Shown here piece by piece: positions 1 to 7,704 of a stretch of 40,361 bases of DNA. The first letter of the stretch is position 1. Each line of letters begins with the position of its first letter. A model generated the notes under the pieces. The model was not told where the DNA came from. It ran no database searches and worked only from the letters and a program-made list of their open reading frames with translations. The stretch covers positions 1 through 40,361 of the forward strand of contig LNFJ01000006.1 of NCBI GenBank assembly GCA_001464625.1, given 5' to 3'. The DNA is from Bacteroidia bacterium Ga0077558 (GTDB taxonomy: Bacteria > Bacteroidota > Bacteroidia > Chitinophagales > Chitinophagaceae). The position numbers and the translations under genes were made by a program.

Positions 1-240
1 CAAGTTGCAACCGATAACGGAGCTCCAGAAGGTACTTACACAACAGTGGTTCAATTTGTAGTGGATAAAGAAGGAAACATTAGTGATGTAAAAGCATTAA
101 CTAACCATGGTTATGGCATGGAGCAAGAAGCCGTAAGGGTAATTAAAAAAGGACCTAAATGGACTCCTGCTGTACAAAACGGTCGCCAGGTAAAAGCTTT
201 CCGTAAGCAGCCAATCACTTTCCAGGTGCAAAGCGAATAA
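1..240 (+). CDS. TonB C-terminal domain protein (3' end only)
   Basis: This is the last 79 codons of a gene that begins left of the window; the reading frame is open from base 1. The residues match a TonB C-terminal domain (energy transducer that contacts outer-membrane receptors in the periplasm): a VVQFVVDKEGNISDV strand-turn segment, then a helix with EQEAVRVIK, then the PKWTPAVQNGRQV stretch and a final strand ending FQVQ. The pattern 'V(D/N)xxGxxxxV...A...I...P.W.PA..(N/D)G..V' is typical of the family. I infer a TonB or TonB-like periplasmic protein of the core chromosome. The rest of the protein (TM anchor or other domains such as M56 peptidase fusions) cannot be seen. Confidence 0.85.
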   Translation, partial: QVATDNGAPEGTYTTVVQFVVDKEGNISDVKALTNHGYGMEQEAVRVIKKGPKWTPAVQNGRQVKAFRKQPITFQVQSE

Positions 241-262
241 TTTTAAATAATAGAATTTTATA

Positions 263-294
263 AATCCTCTTCTGCAAAGGAGAGGATTTTTTTT
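263..294 (+). terminator. Rho-independent-type terminator after the tonB-like gene
   Basis: An 8-bp perfect stem (AATCCTCT at 263-270 with AGAGGATT at 281-288) closes a 10-nt loop and is followed directly by a run of T. It lies 23 bases after the stop codon, where a transcription end is expected. Confidence 0.75.
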
Positions 295-365
295 GCGATT
301 TAATTTGTAAATAATGCCGCACACAATTCGCCTGCGAAACACCGTAATTGATTTATTTTTGAAAC

Positions 366-1748
366 ATGTTGAATTCTCTTTCAGGTTGGGATGATACCAT
401 AGTAGCATTGGCTACGCCGCCGGGTGTAGGAGCTATTGGGGTAATACGATTGAGCGGAAAAATGGCTTTATCAATTGCGAATAATTTATTTTCTACAAAA
501 GATTTATCGCAGCAAACATCGCATACTATTCATGTAGGGTATTTAAAAGAAAATGACAAACTGCTGGATGAGGCGGTGGTATCCATTTTTAAAACACCGA
601 AATCATATACAGGCGAAGATGTGATAGAAATTGGTTGTCATGGTTCTCCCTATATTCAACAGCAAATAATAGATGCTTGTATAAGACAAGGCGCAAGGCT
701 GGCTAAGCCGGGAGAATTTACACAACGGGCCTTTTTAAATGGTAAACTTGATCTTACACAGGCAGAAGCAGTGGCCGATCTCATCGCTTCTAATACTGCG
801 GCATCCCAAAAGTCAGCACTACACACTATGCGGGGTGGGTTTTCAGATAATCTAAAAGTCTTACGGGACAGACTAATTACGTTTTCTGCATTAATAGAAT
901 TAGAGTTAGATTTTTCGCAAGAGGATGTGGAGTTTGCAGATAGAAAAAAGTTTTATGAATTGATTGATGAACTCACCAAGTCTACAAAGCAATTGACAGA
1001 CTCTTTTCAATTGGGGAATGTGATTAAGAATGGAGTAAGTGTAGCAATTATTGGAAAACCTAATGCGGGAAAATCTACTTTACTAAATAGTTTGTTGAAT
1101 GAGAACAGAGCTATCGTTAGCGATATTGCCGGTACTACACGAGATACGATTGAAGAAATAATTAATATAGATGGAATACTTTTTCGATTAATTGATACAG
1201 CAGGTATCCGTCAGCATTCCAGCGATAGTATTGAAAGTGCAGGTATAGAAAGAAGTTTTGAAAAGATGAACCAGGCAGACCTTGTTTTATATCTTTTTGA
1301 TGCGGCGGAACCTAAGTTAGCTATAGAAAGCCTCAAATCAGAACTTGACAACAAGCAACTTAAATACCTGTTGGTTGCAAATAAAATTGATGAAGCTGGC
1401 GACGAAGAGTCACGAAAGCGATTCGGTGATTTTAGTAATGTCGTATTTATTTCCGCAAAGAAAAACTTGCATACAGAAGTATTAAAAGAACGAATGGTAG
1501 ATACCGTATTACAAGGCCAGGTAAATACGGAAAGCACAATTGTTACAAATACCCGTCATTACCATGCATTAAAAGAGGTGGAAAAATCTTTAATCGATAT
1601 AAAAAATGGATTAAATGATAATCTATCTGGCGATTTACTTGCATTGGATATTCGCCGGTGTTTGCATTATCTCGGGGAAATAACCGGGGAAATAACTAAT
1701 GATGATCAATTGGATTACATCTTCAGTAAGTTCTGTATCGGAAAGTAA
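366..1748 (+). CDS. mnmE: tRNA modification GTPase MnmE
   Basis: MnmE (TrmE/ThdF) works with MnmG to build the 5-carboxymethylaminomethyl or related group on wobble U34 of certain tRNAs, in the cytosol. At 460 residues it has the usual length. The N-terminal folate-binding domain starts with DTIVALATPPGVGAIGVIRLSG. The inserted G domain shows GKPNAGKST (230-238, P-loop), AGTTRDT (switch I), DTAGIR (G3), NKID (G4) and SAKK (G5). The C-terminal FCIGK carries the family's catalytic Cys (C457). The last five codons plus stop are the left copy of the 19-bp island repeat, so the gene was kept intact by the insertion. Upstream is the tonB-like gene and its terminator; the gene appears to be transcribed on its own. 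Confidence 0.97.
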   Translation: MLNSLSGWDDTIVALATPPGVGAIGVIRLSGKMALSIANNLFSTKDLSQQTSHTIHVGYLKENDKLLDEAVVSIFKTPKSYTGEDVIEIGCHGSPYIQQQIIDACIRQGARLAKPGEFTQRAFLNGKLDLTQAEAVADLIASNTAASQKSALHTMRGGFSDNLKVLRDRLITFSALIELELDFSQEDVEFADRKKFYELIDELTKSTKQLTDSFQLGNVIKNGVSVAIIGKPNAGKSTLLNSLLNENRAIVSDIAGTTRDTIEEIINIDGILFRLIDTAGIRQHSSDSIESAGIERSFEKMNQADLVLYLFDAAEPKLAIESLKSELDNKQLKYLLVANKIDEAGDEESRKRFGDFSNVVFISAKKNLHTEVLKERMVDTVLQGQVNTESTIVTNTRHYHALKEVEKSLIDIKNGLNDNLSGDLLALDIRRCLHYLGEITGEITNDDQLDYIFSKFCIGK

Positions 1749-1749
1749 T
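1731..1749 (+). repeat. attL: left 19-bp direct repeat of the island
   Basis: TTCTGTATCGGAAAGTAAT is identical to 37987-38005. It codes for FCIGK and the stop of mnmE, plus one base. The match ends abruptly on both sides (G/C before, C/A after). Together with the adjacent integrase this marks the left attachment site. Confidence 0.93.
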
Positions 1750-1810
1750 CATCCTTCCTTTGTTTCGTAAATGCTTGTTATTGTTGACTTTCATGCAAAT
1801 ATTTTTCTTT

Positions 1811-1956
1811 TATTTGTTGCCTATCTCCACTTTATTAGTTATATTTGTTGCCTGAGTGTTGCCCATTTCTGTTGCCCACAATACCGGGCAACAGAAAATA
1901 GAAATAATGCTACATACAGCTACAACCTGCAACAATCAGCTACAACAGGCAACAAT
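1811..1956. promoter_or_regulatory. Array of putative integrase/excisionase arm-binding sites
   Basis: A TGTTGCC-like word is repeated in both orientations. TATTTGTTGCCT occurs at 1811-1822 and again at 1842-1853; TGTTGCCCA occurs at 1857-1865 and 1870-1878. TTTCTGTTGCCC (1866-1877) forms a perfect 12-bp inverted repeat with 1886-1897, spacer 8. The same word in inverted form is in two tandem 20-bp repeats (1917-1936 and 1937-1956, 18 of 20 identical). TATTTGTTGCC is found once more at 37937-37947, close to attR. A lambda-type integrase uses such arm sites on both sides of its core, so I infer that role. Confidence 0.7.
1817..1847 (+). promoter_or_regulatory. Putative Bacteroidota promoter for the excisionase-integrase operon
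   Basis: TATATTTG at 1840-1847 fits the -7 consensus TAnnTTTG exactly, and a TTG at 1817-1819 lies 20 bases upstream, a fitting -33 distance. The promoter sits among the putative arm sites, so binding of integrase or its partner should repress it. Seen in sequence; activity is inferred. Confidence 0.5.
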
Positions 1957-2314
1957 GAGCAGTAACATTCGAATTGAGAAAACATGTGAGGTTTGCGGTA
2001 ATAAGTACATCGCAAAAAAGACTGTTACACGTTCTTGTTCCCTCACCTGTGCCAGGTTGCTTTACAAGCGTACCAAGCGAAACGAAAAAATCGAAGCAGC
2101 TATTAAAAAGGAAGTTGAAGTAAAACCTTTCAACCCCAACATTTCACAAAAAGAATTTCTCACTATTGATGAAGCCTGTCAGCTGATCAATGCCAGCCGC
2201 TGGACCCTTTACCGCCTTATTGATAAAGGCCAGCTTAAAGCCGGTAAAGTGGGCCGCAATACCCGTATCCCAAGAACTGCAATTAATGAACTTTTCAAAC
2301 TGACTGAAGTATGA
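1955..2314 (+). CDS. Zinc-finger plus helix-turn-helix protein, excisionase-like
   Basis: A 119-residue protein that I infer to be the recombination-directionality factor or regulator of the integrase. The N-terminal part has CEVCGNKY...SCSLTC, a four-Cys zinc-binding pattern (CxxC...CxxxC). The C-terminal part (about 64-115) is a MerR-like HTH_17 domain: FLTIDEACQLINASRWTLYRLIDKGQLKAGKVG, the form found in excisionases. The ATG at 1955 is preferred over the upstream GTG at 1856 because Bacteroidota relatives as I recall them begin MSSNIRI; the upstream 33 codons are low-complexity and overlap the arm-site array. Its stop overlaps the integrase start (ATGA), so the two should be translated together. 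Confidence 0.85.
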   Translation: MSSNIRIEKTCEVCGNKYIAKKTVTRSCSLTCARLLYKRTKRNEKIEAAIKKEVEVKPFNPNISQKEFLTIDEACQLINASRWTLYRLIDKGQLKAGKVGRNTRIPRTAINELFKLTEV

Positions 2315-3417
2315 ACGTAACATTAAGACAAAGAAAGAAGGGGAATAAAATCAGCCTCTATCTTGATTATTACACCGATGGAAAAAGAGAGTATGAATAT
2401 TTGAATTTATACCTCACCCCGGAGCCAGAGAAAGGCAAGCTCACTAAAGAGCAGAAAGACGATAACCGTAAAAAGCTGTCGATGGCTGAAGCCATCCGCT
2501 CAAAGCGTTTACTGGAAATCAAAAACGAAGAGTACGGTTTCCGGGATACTGATAAAGTAAAAGGTAGTTTCCTCAGCTACTTTGAGCAGCTAACAGAAAA
2601 GCGGAGAAACAGCCAGGGTAATTATGGCAATTGGGATAGTGTGTTAAAGCACTTGCAGAAGTTTGCGCCCAATGGCGTTTCATTTAAAGAAGTAGATAAA
2701 AGATGGTTGGAGAAGTTCAAAGACTATTTGCAGAATGATGCAAAAAGCAAAAATCAAAAGTTGCTATCTCAAAACTCACAATCTTCTTATTTCGGCAAGT
2801 TAACAGCAGCTTTAAAAGAAGCAGTCAAAGATGGCATATTGCAAACCAATCCTGCCGCCCAGGTGGAAGGAGTTAAACCCGATGATCCAAGCAGGGAGTT
2901 CTTAACCCTAGAAGAGTTACAGGCAGCAGCCAATGTACCCTGTGAAATGCCGATATTGAAAAGTGCTTTCATCTTTTCAGCACTCACTGGCTTGCGATGG
3001 TCTGATATAGAAAAGCTGGTATGGTCAGAAGTACAACATTCGGAGCAGTCAGGTTATTACATTCGTTTTCGTCAGAAGAAAACAAAAGGCGCTGAAACGC
3101 TTCCAATATCCGAACAGGCATTTCAACTATTGGGTACAAGAAAGCAAGCGGATAGTAAAGTATTTGAAGGATTGTATTACAGTGCCTGGCATAACCTCAA
3201 GCTGAGAGAATGGGTAATGAAGGCAGGTATTACAAAGCACATCACTTTTCACTGTGCACGTCATACCTATGCTACGTTACAAATTACATTGGGTACAGAT
3301 ATTTATACAGTATCAAAATTGTTAGGCCACCGGCATTTAAAAACAACCGAAATTTATGCTAAAGTAATTGACCATAAAAAACAGGAGGCGGCAAACAAAA
3401 TCAAATTAGAAATGTAA
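2311..3417 (+). CDS. Tyrosine recombinase (island integrase)
   Basis: This 368-residue enzyme should cut and rejoin DNA at the 3' end of mnmE to insert and excise the island. The N-terminal arm-binding part is followed by a SAM-like core-binding domain (about 90-185, FLSYFEQLTEKRR ... WLEKFKDYLQ) and the catalytic domain. The catalytic residues are all visible: R229 (TGLRWSDI), a K in the KKTK strand, H314xxR317 (HCARHTYAT), H340 (LGHRHLKTT) and the nucleophile Y349 (EIYAKV). Length and layout match Bacteroidota element integrases. It sits about 560 bp from attL, the usual place, and overlaps the upstream excisionase-like gene by 4 bases. Confidence 0.95.
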   Translation: MNVTLRQRKKGNKISLYLDYYTDGKREYEYLNLYLTPEPEKGKLTKEQKDDNRKKLSMAEAIRSKRLLEIKNEEYGFRDTDKVKGSFLSYFEQLTEKRRNSQGNYGNWDSVLKHLQKFAPNGVSFKEVDKRWLEKFKDYLQNDAKSKNQKLLSQNSQSSYFGKLTAALKEAVKDGILQTNPAAQVEGVKPDDPSREFLTLEELQAAANVPCEMPILKSAFIFSALTGLRWSDIEKLVWSEVQHSEQSGYYIRFRQKKTKGAETLPISEQAFQLLGTRKQADSKVFEGLYYSAWHNLKLREWVMKAGITKHITFHCARHTYATLQITLGTDIYTVSKLLGHRHLKTTEIYAKVIDHKKQEAANKIKLEM

Positions 3418-3419
3418 TT

Positions 3420-4475
3420 GTGGCAATAAAAATCTTACATAGCATTATTCATAAAGAACTCATGCCCTGGCGCAGGGACTTTCCTGCCCAGAAATTACTT
3501 GCTGAAAATATAAAGAAGGCTGGCACTAAGGAACCTGTCAGCGAAAAGGAAATAGTGCAACAAATAAAATCATTACTCTCCAATCATACAGAGTTGGCTA
3601 CATGGTTAGACAAGAAGCCACAAGCCACAGATAAGACACTGGTACAATTGTATTGCAGCATCAGCCTTCCAGCCTTCACCGATACTAACACCAAATTTTA
3701 TTCATTGGTAATCAGTAAGGAATGTTTCCGGGTATTCAATGAATTTCTAATCCGTTCAAAGAAATGGACCAATCCAACAGACAGTAACTATCATACAACC
3801 ATTCTGCTGAAGAATATAAAAACCCTCATCAGTCAAACAATTAAGGAGATAAAGGAAAGAGGATTTGAGGAAACGACTGATAATTCTGCAAATCATGTTT
3901 CATTTACATTGCACTATCTGAAGCTCAGTTTGCTGTCTCTCTATTTCAGCATACAGGAGATAACTAAGGATAGCCTGGAGCAGGTAATAACTTTGGAAAA
4001 CCTTTATTTACTCGATTTGAACCAACACATTTCCACTTTGCCGGTATTAGTTTATCACAATGATGGACAGAATGAGCCAGGTGAATATAAGGGCAAGCAG
4101 GAGAAACTTTCATTTGGGTTTAAATATGAACCCGACAAGTTGCAGCCCGTATTAAATCAATTATGTTTTAAGTTGCAATTCCTAAATGAAGATGTTTCAA
4201 ATGTGGATGAATTACTGAAACTATTCACAAGCAAGAATATCCTTCCCGGTTCCACCAAAATTCAATTAGGTTGTGAAACCCGTGTGTTTCGTTACATCAT
4301 TGATAAACTGCAGCCCCATTTCAATGAATTGACCTTTGCCAATATTGAAAAGGCAGGTCTCTTTTACTCCAAGAAAGACACTCCCATAACCGCCAATAAT
4401 CTTTCGGCCAGTAACAAACGTGGAGAGCCGAAGGAAAAGGAAACCATTGATAAAATCATTAAGCAACTGCAATAA
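3420..4475 (+). CDS. Conserved island protein of unknown function
   Basis: A 351-residue soluble-looking protein that starts with GTG two bases after the integrase stop, so it is probably in the same operon. It is rich in Lys, Leu and Glu with mostly helical character, and I see no TM segment, nucleotide-binding motif or catalytic signature. The C-terminal end (FANIEKAGLFYSKKDTPITANNL ... EKETIDKIIKQL) resembles the end of other unknown proteins that sit beside Bacteroidota integrases, possibly RteC-like, but this is from memory and weak. Context suggests a role in excision, maintenance or regulation of the element. No function is assigned. Confidence 0.7.
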   Translation: MAIKILHSIIHKELMPWRRDFPAQKLLAENIKKAGTKEPVSEKEIVQQIKSLLSNHTELATWLDKKPQATDKTLVQLYCSISLPAFTDTNTKFYSLVISKECFRVFNEFLIRSKKWTNPTDSNYHTTILLKNIKTLISQTIKEIKERGFEETTDNSANHVSFTLHYLKLSLLSLYFSIQEITKDSLEQVITLENLYLLDLNQHISTLPVLVYHNDGQNEPGEYKGKQEKLSFGFKYEPDKLQPVLNQLCFKLQFLNEDVSNVDELLKLFTSKNILPGSTKIQLGCETRVFRYIIDKLQPHFNELTFANIEKAGLFYSKKDTPITANNLSASNKRGEPKEKETIDKIIKQLQ

Positions 4476-4481
4476 AAAATA

Positions 4482-4523
4482 TTAAGAACATTAAGAAAAG
4501 TGATTCATGTCTTAATATCTTAA
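4482..4523. repeat. TTAAGA repeat cluster with dyad symmetry (operator or iteron-like)
   Basis: TTAAGA occurs twice at 4482-4496 and twice in the opposite orientation at 4510-4523, giving a near-perfect dyad around a 13-base spacer. It is the only notable structure in the gap before the HTH and primase genes. Likely a binding site for the HTH protein or an origin element; both are inference. Confidence 0.5.
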
Positions 4524-4577
4524 CCTTTCCCAGTTTTCATCTTTAGAAGTTTGCCTCATAATCAAAATGATTTTACA

Positions 4578-4880
4578 ATGGCAAACGAAAATTTAATCCT
4601 CGACAAGCTCACCGAAATAGCAAGCAAGCTGGATGAGCAAAACCTTTTGCAAAAAACAGTGCTCAACTTCAATGAGGCATGTAAATACCTCGATGTTAGC
4701 CCTTCTCATCTTTATAAGTTGACCAGCACGAAACAGATCCCTCATTTCTGTCCGCAAGGAAAGAAACTATACTTCAAACGGGAAGAGCTGGACACCTGGT
4801 TGCAACGTAACCGGCAATCTGCCGCTGATGAAATAGATCAGTTGGCAACGGACTATGTGATCCGCAACAAAAGAAAGTAA
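4578..4880 (+). CDS. Helix-turn-helix DNA-binding protein (HTH_17/excisionase type)
   Basis: A 100-residue protein. After a short helical N-terminus (ILDKLTEIASKLDEQN) comes an HTH_17 domain at about 32-75: LNFNEACKYLDVSPSHLYKLTSTKQIPHF followed by the wing KKLYFKREELDTWLQ. This form is used by excisionases and by regulators of Bacteroidota mobile elements. I chose ATG 4578 over the TTG at 4551 because the preceding 9 codons do not resemble the family. The gene follows the TTAAGA dyad and is 32 bases upstream of the primase gene, so it probably controls that operon or acts at the dyad. Confidence 0.85.
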   Translation: MANENLILDKLTEIASKLDEQNLLQKTVLNFNEACKYLDVSPSHLYKLTSTKQIPHFCPQGKKLYFKREELDTWLQRNRQSAADEIDQLATDYVIRNKRK

Positions 4881-4912
4881 CCACTCATTGAACTGAACAA
4901 AAGAACTGAAGA

Positions 4913-7192
4913 ATGGCAGCATGTACCTTATTTAGGAATTTTTCAATTCCGGTTGAGAATGTTTCACTAATCATTCTTTCCAACTGGATTGCATCAGATA
5001 AATACAAAGCCCAGGTTGAAGAAATCCGGGACCTGATTGCACAGAGTAAAACTGAAGAAGCACAGGCAAAGAAGCAGCAACTTTCGGCCTTCACACCTTC
5101 GGCAACCTTCAGCGAAAAAAGATTGCTGCTAAACATGGAACAATACAGCGGCTTTGTTCATCTCGATTTTGACAAGCTGACATCAGAGCAATTAAATGCA
5201 GCCTTTCAAATTATTGCTGCAATCCCTTACACATTTCTTTGTTTTATTAGCCCCAGCGGCAATGGTCTGAAAGTTTTTATTGAGATAAACACTGAGGCAG
5301 AGCATCATGACACTGCTTACTTACAGGTAATGCAGTATTATGAAAATGCAACCGGCTTAAAAGCCGATGAAAAATGCAAAGACATTACCAGGCTTTGCTT
5401 TGTAAGCCATGACCCGCAGTTGTATAAAAATATTTACAGTGAAAAGTTTCCTGTAAGAGATATATCCGTTCAAACAAAGCCGGTCCCGGTAGTTACCATG
5501 CAGGAAAAAAAATATGTGAGTGCTGCATCGGATGAATACCTGTTAATCTTTCAACAACAAATCTTATTCACTAACCAAAAATCAGAATACACTCATGGAA
5601 ACCGTAACAATTATATTTACCTGCTTGCTTCTAATTGCAACAGAGCTGGTTTGTCGCAATCCGATACTGAAATTCTATGTAAAGAGCATTTTGATTTATC
5701 TGAAAGAGAAATTAAAGATTCCATAAACAGCGCCTACAAACACCATGCAAACGAATTTGCTAAATATCCTAAATCACTACAACAGGAAGAAGCAAATACA
5801 ACCACTGAAACAGAAATACAGGCAATGCCAACCCTGCCGGATGAAATATTTCCTTTGCTTCCCGATTTCCTGCAACGCATTGTACAGATAGCAGCTTCAA
5901 AAGAAGAGAGAGACATTTTATTACTCGGCTCCATTGTTGCATTGAGTTCCTGTCTGCCTAATCTTATTGGCTACTACGATGATAAAAAGGTAAATGCCAA
6001 TCTCTTTCTGTTTATCACCGCCCAGGCATCAGCAGGTAAAGGAAGACTGATTCATTGCAGACAGTTGGTGAATCCCATTCACAAAGCAATGAGAGAGCAG
6101 GCAGCATTACTAAAAAAAGAATATGATGCACAGTTGCTGGAGTATAACAGTAACAAAGGCAAAGATGCCAATATTGAAAAGCCCACCAAACCACCAGAGA
6201 AAATGTTATTCATCCCAGCCAATAACAGCAGCACAGGGTTTTTTCAATTACTGAATGACAGCGGTGGCAGGGGATTTATTTTTGAAACGGAAGGTGATAC
6301 GATGGCTCAATCTTTCAAAAGTGATTATGGCAATTACAGTCATGGCTTTCGCAATGCGTTTCAGCATGAACCTATCAGTTATTATCGAAGAACAGACAGA
6401 GAGTTGGTTGAGATTGAGCGGCCTTGCCTTTCGGCTTTGCTTTCAGGCACACCTAAACAGGTAGGCACATTAATACCCAATGCAGAAAATGGTTTGTTCA
6501 GCCGTTTCATGTTTTATGTAATGAACATAAAACCTGTTTGGAAAGATGTATTTGCCAGCAATACAGAACATGGCCTTGATGATTACTTCGCTGATTTAGC
6601 AACTGAATTTTATACTTTGTATCAGGCACTCAATAACAATCCTGAAATTGTTTTTACTCTTAGCGATAAACAAAAACAAAACTTCAATAAGTTCTTTGGG
6701 GAATTGCAAAACTTATACATCAGCCTCAAAGGGCTTGACTATATCGGCACGGTACGTCGGTCCGGCCTCATTGCTTTTCGGATGATGATGGTTTGCTCAG
6801 TGCTGCGGATTCTGGAAACAGGTGATGTCTCCAATCAAATCAATTGCGAGGATGCAGACTATAATAACACGATCCAGATAGTAAAACTGCTGGTAAACCA
6901 TGCCGCAAAAGTCTATTCCGATTTGCCAGAAGAGCCAATCAAATCAAAACCCAAAAGTCGCAAAGAACGGTTTCACTATGCTTTGCCTTACCGCTTCAAT
7001 CGTCAGGGTTATTTGGCAGAAGCTCTCAAATTGGGTATTCCTGATAAAACCGCTCAGGGTTATATCACCGACTTTGTAAAAGCCGGTGTACTGGATAAAG
7101 ACGGTCAGGACATGTATATCAATCCCAATGCAAAGTCTTCCAATCCTGAAACCCCCGATTCTAAGGATTCTCAGGAAGTTCAGGAAGCCTGA
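4913..7192 (+). CDS. VirE N-terminal / DUF3987 primase-helicase-like protein
   Basis: A 759-residue protein of the kind common on Bacteroidota mobile elements. The N-terminal part (about 1-185) is a VirE/BT4734-like domain related to the archaeo-eukaryotic primase fold: it has HLDFDKL, FISPSGNGLKVFIEI and KDITRLCFVSHDP, which carry the family's acidic and DxTR-type positions. A primase C-terminal-like helical segment follows. The second half (about 300-690) is DUF3987, a helicase-like domain, with a P-loop-like AQASAGKGR. I infer a role in replication of the excised island. The very end of the coding sequence contains short AGGAAG repeats that pair with the DNA just downstream. No relaxase gene follows, which is unusual for this gene order. 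Confidence 0.87.
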   Translation: MAACTLFRNFSIPVENVSLIILSNWIASDKYKAQVEEIRDLIAQSKTEEAQAKKQQLSAFTPSATFSEKRLLLNMEQYSGFVHLDFDKLTSEQLNAAFQIIAAIPYTFLCFISPSGNGLKVFIEINTEAEHHDTAYLQVMQYYENATGLKADEKCKDITRLCFVSHDPQLYKNIYSEKFPVRDISVQTKPVPVVTMQEKKYVSAASDEYLLIFQQQILFTNQKSEYTHGNRNNYIYLLASNCNRAGLSQSDTEILCKEHFDLSEREIKDSINSAYKHHANEFAKYPKSLQQEEANTTTETEIQAMPTLPDEIFPLLPDFLQRIVQIAASKEERDILLLGSIVALSSCLPNLIGYYDDKKVNANLFLFITAQASAGKGRLIHCRQLVNPIHKAMREQAALLKKEYDAQLLEYNSNKGKDANIEKPTKPPEKMLFIPANNSSTGFFQLLNDSGGRGFIFETEGDTMAQSFKSDYGNYSHGFRNAFQHEPISYYRRTDRELVEIERPCLSALLSGTPKQVGTLIPNAENGLFSRFMFYVMNIKPVWKDVFASNTEHGLDDYFADLATEFYTLYQALNNNPEIVFTLSDKQKQNFNKFFGELQNLYISLKGLDYIGTVRRSGLIAFRMMMVCSVLRILETGDVSNQINCEDADYNNTIQIVKLLVNHAAKVYSDLPEEPIKSKPKSRKERFHYALPYRFNRQGYLAEALKLGIPDKTAQGYITDFVKAGVLDKDGQDMYINPNAKSSNPETPDSKDSQEVQEA

Positions 7193-7250
7193 TAACTCCC
7201 TCTCCTTCAGGAAAGGACCGGGGTCAGTTTCCTCAAATCCTTAACTTCCT
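7173..7250. repeat. Inverted repeat at the end of the primase gene
   Basis: AGGAAGTTCAGGA (7173-7185) can pair with TCCTTAACTTCCT (7238-7250) with one mismatch. It spans the stop codon and may be a transcription end or an mRNA hairpin; there is no clean T-run after it. It marks the border between the mobility block and the cargo. Confidence 0.35.
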
Positions 7251-7300
7251 CATTTTCCTCAATTACCACTTTGGGGTATTTTCTTTTCTTTTGTTATTCT

Positions 7301-7342
7301 TATATTTGTCAATACTTGACAAGTCAGTAATTAAATACTGAC
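7301..7342 (+). promoter_or_regulatory. Promoter and two palindromic operators for the XRE regulator
   Basis: TATATTTG (7301-7308) fits the -7 consensus TAnnTTTG. Right at and after it are two palindromes with the same GTCA half-site: GTCAA-tac-TTGAC (7308-7320) and GTCAGTA-6-TACTGAC (7323-7342). Tandem dyads upstream of a small XRE protein and a restriction-modification operon are the arrangement of C-protein C-boxes. No good -33 box at the normal distance was seen, which fits an activator-dependent promoter. Confidence 0.6.
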
Positions 7343-7389
7343 GAATAGTTTTTGGTTTAAGGCTTTCACTTTTTAAAAATTTAAGAACA

Positions 7390-7704
7390 GTGGCAAACCA
7401 ATTTGGTGACCGGATAAGGCAACTCCGGGAAAAGGAAAATTTATTATTAAGACAAGTTGCCCCGCAGTTAGAAATGGATACACCCATGCTGAGTAAAATT
7501 GAAAGGGGCGAACGATTCGCCAAGCGGGAGCAGGTAACACAATTGAGCAAAATCTTCAACGTGCCGGAAGATGATTTGCTTTCGTTATGGCTGGCCGATA
7601 AAGTGTATGATGTTGTTAAGGATGAAGATGTAGCATTTAAGGCATTATCAGCTACTGAAGAAGAGTTGAAGATTAATCCAAATCGAAAGAAACCTCCAAG
7701 ATAG
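7390..7704 (+). CDS. XRE-family regulator, C-protein-like
   Basis: A 104-residue protein with an N-terminal lambda-repressor-type HTH (about 4-60: FGDRIRQLREKENLLLRQVAPQLEMDTPMLSKIERGERFAKREQVTQLSKIF split over helices 1-5) and a short acidic tail containing LLSLWLADKVYDVV. Such proteins often control restriction-modification operons so that methylation precedes cutting after entry into a new host. It uses a GTG start at 7390, and two palindromes lie about 50-80 bases upstream. Its stop codon is followed at once by the ATG of the helicase gene, so it leads the whole cargo operon. Binding to the palindromes and feedback control are inferred. Confidence 0.88.
   Translation: MANQFGDRIRQLREKENLLLRQVAPQLEMDTPMLSKIERGERFAKREQVTQLSKIFNVPEDDLLSLWLADKVYDVVKDEDVAFKALSATEEELKINPNRKKPPR

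Noticed and set aside
354..361. TATTTTTG as the mnmE promoter
   Set aside because: It fits TAnnTTTG, but transcription would start at about the ATG at 366 or after it, and no -33 box is at the right distance.
1771..1965. 64-residue open frame between mnmE and the excisionase-like gene
   Set aside because: It covers the arm-site repeats and promoter; the product is low-complexity and has no family features.
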